Positions 58,474 through 64,000 of a DNA stretch of 64,000 bases are shown here, one piece after another. Origin of the DNA: Vreelandella sp042466685 (lineage in GTDB: Bacteria > Pseudomonadota > Gammaproteobacteria > Pseudomonadales > Halomonadaceae); assembly GCF_042466685.1 (NCBI RefSeq), contig NZ_CP170448.1, forward strand, positions 4,526,001-4,590,000, given 5' to 3'. The position numbers and the translations under genes were made by a program. A model generated the notes under the pieces. That model was not told where the DNA came from and did no database searches. It was given only the letters and a program-made list of their open reading frames with translations. Position 1 is the first letter of the stretch. Each line of letters opens with the position of its first letter.

Positions 58474-58971
58474 ATGCGCTACACTCTTTTCACAACGTCT
58501 TTGTTTGCTCTTTCATTAAGTCTGATCACGGGCGCGGCGCTGGCTGCACCCGGCCACGGCGGTGGTGGCAATAACCTAACCGAGGCTGACGTTGACCGCA
58601 CGATCAGCCTTGAGGCTGGCGATATGTGGTTCGACCCTGAAGAGCTAGAACTGGCTGCTGGGGAGGTGGTTAGATTTGAAATCACCAACACCGGCAATTT
58701 AGAGCATGAATTTGTGATTGGCAGTAAAGAAGCCCAGGAAGAGCATCGTCAAATGATGCTAGATATGGCCAATGGTGACCACGATATGTCTAATATGGCA
58801 CACGGTGAAAGCCACGATATGGCCAACATGAGCATGGCAGGCGTCACCATTGCGCCTGGTGAGACAGGGACTCTACTATGGAGTGTTCCTGATAATGCTA
58901 ACCAGCTAGAGTATGCCTGTAACATCCCCGGCCATTACGAATCCGGCATGTACGGCAATTTTTCTTTCTAA
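58474..58971 (+). CDS. Periplasmic cupredoxin with Met/His-rich insertion
   Basis: 165 residues; signal peptide 1-24 (ALA). A plastocyanin-like domain has type 1 copper ligands predicted as His78 (LEHEFVIG), Cys149, His154 and Met159 (YACNIPGHYESGMYG). Between the first His and the Cys lies an insertion (about 94-122) with repeated HDMSNM and HDMANMSM, a likely Cu(I)/Cu(II) reservoir, recalling CopA Met motifs. It probably carries copper or electrons to the downstream multicopper oxidase. The second of two close ATGs was used because GAGG lies 9 nt upstream of it. First gene of the cupredoxin-regulator-kinase unit. Confidence 0.85.
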   Translation: MRYTLFTTSLFALSLSLITGAALAAPGHGGGGNNLTEADVDRTISLEAGDMWFDPEELELAAGEVVRFEITNTGNLEHEFVIGSKEAQEEHRQMMLDMANGDHDMSNMAHGESHDMANMSMAGVTIAPGETGTLLWSVPDNANQLEYACNIPGHYESGMYGNFSF

Positions 58972-58985
58972 CCTGATGTTTACCC

Positions 58986-59651
58986 ATGAAACTGTTGCTA
59001 CTCGAAGATGATGACCTGCTAGCAGAAAGCTTGGCAGAGAGTCTTAAAGACAACGGTTACCTGGTTGATTTGGCCGCTTCATTGAAAGCGGCCAAGTCGC
59101 TTATGGCAACCGAGCATTACGAGCTGGCTATCTTGGATATCGGCTTGCCCGATGGCTCGGGGCTGGATCTGCTCGCCCAGTGGCGCAAGCAAAAACGCGC
59201 CACCCCTATTTTGATTCTGACGGCCCGCGACACCTGGGAAGATAAAGTCATTGGTCTTGAAACAGGAGCCGATGATTATCTGACCAAACCCTTCCATGAA
59301 GCCGAACTCATGGCCCGCTTGAAGGCCCTACTACGTAGGCAGTCTGGTCAGTTATCGCAGGTGGTCACGCTTAACGGCGTATCGTTGGATGGGGCAGGCC
59401 AACGGGTTTGCAAAGAAGGGGAAGCGTGGCGCTCGCTCACGGCGACTGAGTTTCGACTACTGCGCTATTTAATGCTGCATCCGGATCGCATTCATTCTAA
59501 AGAGCAGCTACTAGAGCAGCTGTATGCCTTGGAGCAGGATGCTGCCGCGCCCAACCTGGTCGAAGTCTATGTCGCTCGTCTGCGCCGTTATCTAGGCAAA
59601 TCAATTATCCAAACTCGCCGCGGTCAGGGGTATTACTTTGCTTCACATTGA
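58986..59651 (+). CDS. OmpR-family response regulator of the copper cluster
   Basis: 221 residues. Receiver domain with phosphorylation site Asp51 (LAILDIGLPDGSG), acidic pocket EDDD at 7-10 and Lys in TKPFHEAEL; C-terminal winged helix (about 125-218) ending IQTRRGQGYYF. The sequence is of the PhoP/PmrA/QseB type rather than classic CopR/CusR, but the position between cupredoxin and copA suggests copper. Its recognition site may be the TTCAG-N6-TTCAG repeat at 58408 and 60979. The kinase gene begins inside its last codons. Confidence 0.88.
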   Translation: MKLLLLEDDDLLAESLAESLKDNGYLVDLAASLKAAKSLMATEHYELAILDIGLPDGSGLDLLAQWRKQKRATPILILTARDTWEDKVIGLETGADDYLTKPFHEAELMARLKALLRRQSGQLSQVVTLNGVSLDGAGQRVCKEGEAWRSLTATEFRLLRYLMLHPDRIHSKEQLLEQLYALEQDAAAPNLVEVYVARLRRYLGKSIIQTRRGQGYYFASH

Positions 59652-60972
59652 TCGGCGCAGCTTACGTTTTCGACTACTCGCCTGGCTAGGTGGCGTGGCG
59701 CTATTCGTGGTGATGACGACCTGGCTACTACATGGAATATTGCTGCAGAACCTTGCTCGGGATTTCTTGGGTGAGCGTCTCCAGCGCGAAGCCGACCATG
59801 CCGTCACCCAGCTTGAGCAAGGTGAAGCCGCCATGCCTGCCGCGCTTGACTCGGTTAGCCGTGGCTATCAAGTCTTTCACCATTTATACGTGCTGCGCCT
59901 AAACGGCTCGGTGAGCGCCTCTAATCCCCAATGGCAGCAACAGTTGGCGCCGCTGCTGGAAGAAAACGGCGATGCTCTTTTAGATGTTAAACAGGGCGAT
60001 CAGCACTTGCTGGTCTACCGCCGCCATTTTGAGTGGCAGGGTTCTAACGGCGTTTTACTGGTGGGGGAGGATTTTTCCCAGGTTGAAGCGGGCCTGGCCA
60101 CGCTGCACTGGTGGGTAGGCGGCATTGCCGCAGGGCTTTTAGTAATGCTAATCACGCTCAACATGCTGGCCGTTAACCGTAGCCTGACGCCTTTATGGCA
60201 GCTCCGTGGGCAATTGGCCGAACTGCAAGCGGGGGAGCGCGAGCGCCTTTCGCTAACCGCGCCAGCCGAGCTGGACGCTCTGGTCGCACAGCTTAACCGC
60301 TTTATGGACGACATCGACCTGCGTCTACAGCGCTCTCGAGAGTCATTCGCCAACCTTTCCCATGCCTTAAAAACTCCGTTGGCAGCGGTTACCCAAGTAC
60401 TGCGCGGCAACCGGCCTATTGATGAAAACCGGCGGCAGAAACTGCTCAGCCGTATTGAGGCTATTAACGCCCAGTTAGATGCGGAGCTGCGTCGTTCGCG
60501 TATTGCAGGCCCTAACGCGGGTCGAATGGCCAACGTCACGCGAGACAGTTCACGGCTCATAGAGATGTTCCGAAGCCTTTACCCTGAGCGTATGTTCAAC
60601 CTCACCCACTCGGCAGGCGAGAAAGACCAAGTGCCTATTGAGGCTCACGACTTTTCTGAAATAGTAGGCATCGTGCTCGATAACGCTGGCAAATGGGCGA
60701 GTAGGCGCGTTCATTGCGATATTGCCGTCTCCGCCAACACACTCACGCTCACCATTGATGATGACGGCCTCGGCGTTGCAGAAGGGGATCTTTCGCGTTT
60801 GGGTGAGCGCGGCACACGGCTGGATGAACGCCGTCCCGGCTATGGCTTAGGCCTTTCGATTCTTGCGCAACTAATTGGCCGCTACTCAGGACACTCGCAT
60901 TTTGAACGCAGCCCACGGGGGGGCTTGCGCGTTACGATTATCCTGCCACTGGCGGGTGAAATGGCTAATTAA
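59638..60972 (+). CDS. Sensor histidine kinase of the copper cluster
   Basis: 444 residues, TTG start overlapping the regulator by 14 bp. Membrane segments about 14-36 and 158-178 enclose a periplasmic domain of about 120 residues; HAMP (about 180-232); dimerisation helix with the phospho-acceptor His242 in ANLSHALKTPLAA; ATPase domain with the N box (IVLDNAGKWAS), G1 (DDDGLGV) and G2 (GYGLGLSI) boxes. The sequence is PhoQ-like. The N-box reads DNAGKWA, the PhoQ-type variant. Copper sensing is inferred from its neighbours. Confidence 0.87.
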   Translation: MLHIDRRSLRFRLLAWLGGVALFVVMTTWLLHGILLQNLARDFLGERLQREADHAVTQLEQGEAAMPAALDSVSRGYQVFHHLYVLRLNGSVSASNPQWQQQLAPLLEENGDALLDVKQGDQHLLVYRRHFEWQGSNGVLLVGEDFSQVEAGLATLHWWVGGIAAGLLVMLITLNMLAVNRSLTPLWQLRGQLAELQAGERERLSLTAPAELDALVAQLNRFMDDIDLRLQRSRESFANLSHALKTPLAAVTQVLRGNRPIDENRRQKLLSRIEAINAQLDAELRRSRIAGPNAGRMANVTRDSSRLIEMFRSLYPERMFNLTHSAGEKDQVPIEAHDFSEIVGIVLDNAGKWASRRVHCDIAVSANTLTLTIDDDGLGVAEGDLSRLGERGTRLDERRPGYGLGLSILAQLIGRYSGHSHFERSPRGGLRVTIILPLAGEMAN

Positions 60973-60978
60973 TCACTA

Positions 60979-60994
60979 TTCAGCTTTGTTTCAG
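60979..60994 (+). promoter_or_regulatory. Direct repeat TTCAG-N6-TTCAG upstream of copA
   Basis: TTCAG-CTTTGT-TTCAG, the same 11-bp-phased repeat as at 58408, 46 bp before the copA ATG, with a weak -10 candidate (CAAGAT) about 10 nt downstream. Confidence 0.5.
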
Positions 60995-61040
60995 CTTCTT
61001 CCATCAAGATGGTGCCATTCATCATTGATGGGAGTTCTAC

Positions 61041-62861
61041 ATGGCACGCTCAAGCATCATTTCTCACCCGCTCTCTCGCCGACAGATCCTAAAAGGCGGC
61101 GCTGCCTTAGGCTTAGGTTCCGCTGCCGCAATGGGACTAACCCCCGCCTGGGCAAACCCCTGGGGCCGCACCAATGTTTATGCGCAGGGCGTCGAAGAAG
61201 GCCCCGAGGTATCGCTAGCCATTCGCCGCGAGTCACACCCCATTGATGGTCAAGAGGCGACGCCCATCACCATCAATGGCACCAGCCCAGGCCCGATGAT
61301 TCGCTTGCAAGAGGGGCAGGACGCCGTGCTTCGCGTCACTAACCTGCTGGATGAGCCCACCTCTATCCACTGGCATGGCCTCATCCTACCGCCGGAAATG
61401 GATGGCGTGCCTGGGGTTAGCTTTGCAGGTATCGCCCCTGGTGAAACCTTTACCTATCGCTTTCCTGTTCGTCAGAACGGTACCTACTGGTACCACAGCC
61501 ACTCAGGTATGCAGGAACAGCTTGGCCATGCGGGGCCGTTAATTATTGACGCCGCCGAACGCGAGCCATTCCGCTACGACCGAGAGCACGTGCTACTGCT
61601 CACCGACTGGACCTTTGAAGACCCCATGTCGGTGTTCCGTAATCTGAAAACCATGGAAGGCTACTACAACTTCCAAGAGCGCACGATTGCTGACTTCTTC
61701 GCCGATGTTCGCGAAAAAGGTTTCGCACAAACCGCCGAAATGCGCGGCATGTGGGCCCAAATGCGTATGAGCTCCCGGGATATCGCCGATGTCACTGGCA
61801 GCACTTATACCTACCTGCTCAACGGCCACTCCTCCCAGGAAAACTGGAACGCGCTGTTCAAGGCAGGAGAGCGGATACGGCTACGCGTGATTAACGGCTC
61901 AGCCATGTCATTCTTCGATGTCCGTATACCCGGCCTGAAAATGACCGTGGTAGCCGCTGATGGCCAGCCGGTGCAACCCGTTCCCGTTGATGAATTCCGT
62001 ATTGGCGTAGCGGAAACCTACGATGTGCTTGTTTCACCTGAAGACGACCGGGCATACACCATCTTCGCCGAGTCCATGGATCGCAGCGGCTACGCCCGCG
62101 CTACCCTGGCACCGCGTGAAGGCATGCAGGCCGACATTCCTGAACGACGTCAAATTGCCGACCGCGGCATGGAAGCCATGGCTGCCCACGGTATGGGCGG
62201 TATGGATCATTCCAATATGGCAGGGATGGATCACTCAGGCATGTCAAATATGGAAGGTATGGATCACTCCAATATGCCAGGAATGAGCAGTGACGATGCC
62301 GGTATGGAGGGCATGGATCACTCTAATATGGGCGGCATGCCGGGGGAGCAGGCGAAAATCGGCGAAAATGGTTTGCTCGTTGCTGGTGAAGCCCAGCCCG
62401 GTTCTCGCTACGACCAGGCAGGCATAGGCATCGACCCCAACGAACGTCGAGTACTCGTCTACCGCGATCTTAAAGCCTTCACGCCATGGCCTGACCGCCG
62501 CGAACCAGGCCGTGAGCTTGAACTGCACCTGACCGGCAACATGGAACGCTACATGTGGTCGTTTGATGGCAAAAAGTTTAGCGAAGTGACCGGCCCTATT
62601 CACTTTGTGAAAGATGAGCGGCTGCGCCTCATCCTCGTCAACGACACCATGATGGAGCACCCCATTCACCTCCACGGCATGTGGATGGAGCTGGAAAACG
62701 GCCAGGGTGAATTGATTCCGCGCAAACACACCCTGAATGTGAAGCCCGGCGAGCGCGTGTCTGCGCTGATCACCGCAGACGCCGAGGGCAGCTGGGCGTT
62801 CCACTGCCACCTTCTCTATCACATGGATGCCGGCATGTTCCGCGTTGTTCAGGTTTCTTAA
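61041..62861 (+). CDS. copA: Periplasmic multicopper oxidase CopA
   Basis: 606 residues; oxidises Cu(I) and binds copper in the periplasm. Twin-arginine signal (RRQILKGGAALGLGS from residue 13). Copper-ligand motifs are in the expected order: IHWHGLILP (about 112), TYWYHSHSGMQEQ (about 150), then at the C-terminus HPIHLHGMW (about 540) and HCHLLYHMDAGM (about 588), the last holding the type 1 Cys, His and Met. Between about 386 and 435 lies a Met/His region with repeated MDHSNM, typical of PcoA/CopA. GGGAG ribosome site; copB follows 9 bp downstream. Confidence 0.95.
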   Translation: MARSSIISHPLSRRQILKGGAALGLGSAAAMGLTPAWANPWGRTNVYAQGVEEGPEVSLAIRRESHPIDGQEATPITINGTSPGPMIRLQEGQDAVLRVTNLLDEPTSIHWHGLILPPEMDGVPGVSFAGIAPGETFTYRFPVRQNGTYWYHSHSGMQEQLGHAGPLIIDAAEREPFRYDREHVLLLTDWTFEDPMSVFRNLKTMEGYYNFQERTIADFFADVREKGFAQTAEMRGMWAQMRMSSRDIADVTGSTYTYLLNGHSSQENWNALFKAGERIRLRVINGSAMSFFDVRIPGLKMTVVAADGQPVQPVPVDEFRIGVAETYDVLVSPEDDRAYTIFAESMDRSGYARATLAPREGMQADIPERRQIADRGMEAMAAHGMGGMDHSNMAGMDHSGMSNMEGMDHSNMPGMSSDDAGMEGMDHSNMGGMPGEQAKIGENGLLVAGEAQPGSRYDQAGIGIDPNERRVLVYRDLKAFTPWPDRREPGRELELHLTGNMERYMWSFDGKKFSEVTGPIHFVKDERLRLILVNDTMMEHPIHLHGMWMELENGQGELIPRKHTLNVKPGERVSALITADAEGSWAFHCHLLYHMDAGMFRVVQVS

Positions 62862-62870
62862 GGAGGCAGT

Positions 62871-63641
62871 ATGAAAAACAAGCACTACTTAACCCTCGCC
62901 AGCGTGGCCCTCGCCGTGGCCGCCGCTACTACCGCTCAGGCCGAAGATGGCTATGCGGCTCCAGACAACTGGCCAGCGCCCACGATGGAACACAACATGG
63001 GCATGGGGCTGTTCGACCGGCTTGAATACACCGTTCCCGACAAAGGCCAAGACGCCGTGGTATGGGACTTTCAAGGCTGGTACGGCGGTGATATCAACCG
63101 CGTTTACCTGAAGTCAGAGGGCGAAAACGTCCAGGGCGACGGCGAAGATGCTGAGTTCGAGTCCCTGGAACTACTCTATAGCCGCCTAGTGGCAGATTTT
63201 TGGGAGTTACAAGGGGGTATCGGTTATCAAGGCGGTGTGTTCTCCGATGACCACGCCGAACGCACCTATGGAGTGGTCGGCCTGCAAGGTGTGATGCCCT
63301 ACGGCATTGAAACCGACGTTGCCATGCAAGTGAGTGAAGATGGCGACGTGGCTGCCAGTTTTGAGGGCGAATACGATCTGCGACTCACACAGCGGCTCTA
63401 CCTACAGCCACGCACCGAAATCGCCGTGGCCGCCAGTGAAGTGGAAGAATTTGGCGTCGGTGAAGGGCTTAACTCGGTTCGTGCTGGCCTGCGGCTAGGC
63501 TATGAAGTCACCCGCCGCTTCGCCCCCTACGTCGGTGCTTATTGGGAGAAAGAGTATGGCGACACGGCGGATCTCTCCCGTGCTAGTGGCGATAACACGG
63601 AAGACGCGGGGGTCGTTGCTGGTGTGAAGCTGATGTTTTAA
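62871..63641 (+). CDS. copB: Outer-membrane copper resistance protein CopB
   Basis: 256 residues; signal peptide 1-24 (AQA). The mature N-terminus is very short and lacks the long Met-rich repeats of Pseudomonas CopB, retaining only MEHNMGMGLFDRLEY. The remaining CopB/PcoB beta-barrel is complete: WDFQGWYGGDINRVYLKSEG (about 64-83), LLYSRLVADFWELQGGIGYQ (about 103-122), and a C-terminal AGVKLMF with terminal Phe. AAGGAGG precedes the ATG. Works with CopA to sequester or export copper. Confidence 0.93.
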   Translation: MKNKHYLTLASVALAVAAATTAQAEDGYAAPDNWPAPTMEHNMGMGLFDRLEYTVPDKGQDAVVWDFQGWYGGDINRVYLKSEGENVQGDGEDAEFESLELLYSRLVADFWELQGGIGYQGGVFSDDHAERTYGVVGLQGVMPYGIETDVAMQVSEDGDVAASFEGEYDLRLTQRLYLQPRTEIAVAASEVEEFGVGEGLNSVRAGLRLGYEVTRRFAPYVGAYWEKEYGDTADLSRASGDNTEDAGVVAGVKLMF

Positions 63642-63870
63642 CGAAGATAAGTGCGACTGCCCCTTCGCAGCCTGCGCAGGGGCGAGCTTACAAATTGGAT
63701 CGATTGGCCCAACCTCCATGCAGCGATTGCCGCACTGTTGCCGGGCACCCCAGAATCGCCTGACATTTACCGGCAGAGCATTCAACAACAGTGCGGTTCT
63801 CTGGTGCATCTAACGGTGGAAGTGCCGTTAGATTCGAGGTCTTGATCCGAAGACAAGCCAAGCAAGCTAA
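63642..63870. other. Convergent intergenic region after copB, with two hairpins
   Basis: Hairpin GCCCCT...AGGGGC with an inner CGCA/TGCG stem (63659-63683) follows copB, and CTAACGG/CCGTTAG (63810-63831) lies closer to the convergent kinase gene; both are terminator candidates without T-runs. A 64-codon GTG-start frame (63651-63845) crosses both, has no ribosome site and no recognised content. Confidence 0.5.
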
Positions 63871-64000
63871 TCAGTGAGCTTGTTGCTGGTTTTGTTCCCA
63901 CGTAACGCTTACCGCTAGCCCATTGGGCATGCGGTTACTAAGTGTAAGGCGTGCATCCTGGCGCTGAGCCAACTCCGAAACAATCGACAAACCCAATCCG
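63871..64000 (-). CDS. Sensor histidine kinase, C-terminal fragment (5' end outside window)
   Basis: The minus-strand frame entering from the right edge encodes GLGLSIVSELAQRQDARL and a following strand LAVSVTWEQ, ending QQQAH before TGA at 63871-63873. GLGLSIV is the G2 box of the HATPase domain, and the following residues are those of an EnvZ/QseC/TctE-like kinase end. Forty-two residues are visible. A second two-component system therefore abuts the copper cluster in convergent orientation. Confidence 0.8.
   Translation of the reverse strand, partial: GLGLSIVSELAQRQDARLTLSNRMPNGLAVSVTWEQNQQQAH

Noticed and set aside
59638..59651. Sequencing error between response regulator and kinase because the kinase lacks an ATG
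   Set aside because: A TTG start with 14-bp overlap gives a normal N-terminus (HIDRRSLRFRLL) and such overlaps are common in two-component operons; no frame disruption is needed.
63651..63845. 64-codon GTG-start frame after copB
   Set aside because: No convincing ribosome site, crosses two hairpins in a convergent gap, and encodes nothing I recognise; kept only as intergenic description.

Overview
The window reads as one contiguous, gene-dense chromosomal segment of a gammaproteobacterium, most probably a Halomonas/Vreelandella-type (Halomonadaceae) organism. The basis is the moderately high GC content, acidic proteins, a xseB-ispA-dxs cluster, FinR/Fpr, YbiO-type MscS, IutA/FhuA-type receptors and Halomonas-like transport genes. 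This placement is an inference from gene content, not from a search. No rRNA, tRNA, CRISPR array, prophage or insertion sequence was seen.

Layout. 0-6 kb: end of an SDR gene, a large MscS channel, a YqaA membrane protein, an IclR/AllR-like repressor, an ECHDC3-like enoyl-CoA hydratase homologue, and tRNA hydroxylase trhO. 6.2-11.6 kb: a pirin, then the most accessory-looking block, an orphan T6SS vgrG followed by an unrecognised putative effector and a membrane-anchored Asp-box (beta-propeller-like) putative immunity protein. 11.6-22.4 kb: housekeeping (serA, xseB-ispA-dxs, djlA, GST, cheZ, trhA, ribA, hemE-speE). 22.6-27.4 kb: aapJQMP amino-acid ABC transporter behind a sigma-54 promoter, plus ridA. 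27.4-31.6 kb: a histidine phosphatase and a phosphonate/phosphite-type ABC transporter (phnD, phnC, two phnE) without C-P lyase genes. 31.7-38.4 kb: a host-attachment-family protein and three tandem chemoreceptors; two are preceded by clear FliA (sigma-28) promoters and the middle one is frameshifted. 38.4-43.3 kb: finR-fpr, then glnK-amtB-glnK behind a second sigma-54 promoter, and ubiK. 43.4-50 kb: siderophore uptake (iutA-like receptor, AraC regulator, FhuA/FoxA-like receptor, lone FhuD), with Fur-like boxes. 50-57.7 kb: comM, flavin reductase, phytase-like esterase, alpha/beta hydrolase, malate synthase G, thioesterase. 57.7-64 kb: a copper-handling cluster (DUF411 protein with a 49-residue membrane peptide, cupredoxin, two-component system, copA, copB), ending in a partial histidine kinase.

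Connections between loci that the DNA itself suggests: (i) sigma-54 -24/-12 elements upstream of both aap and glnK-amtB, consistent with joint nitrogen control; (ii) sigma-28 elements upstream of cheZ and the chemoreceptors, placing scattered chemotaxis genes in one flagellar regulon; (iii) a GGAA-N5-TTCC palindrome upstream of both the IclR-type gene and glcB, suggesting a glyoxylate-related regulon; (iv) a TTCAG-N6-TTCAG direct repeat upstream of both copper transcription units, a candidate site for the response regulator encoded between them.
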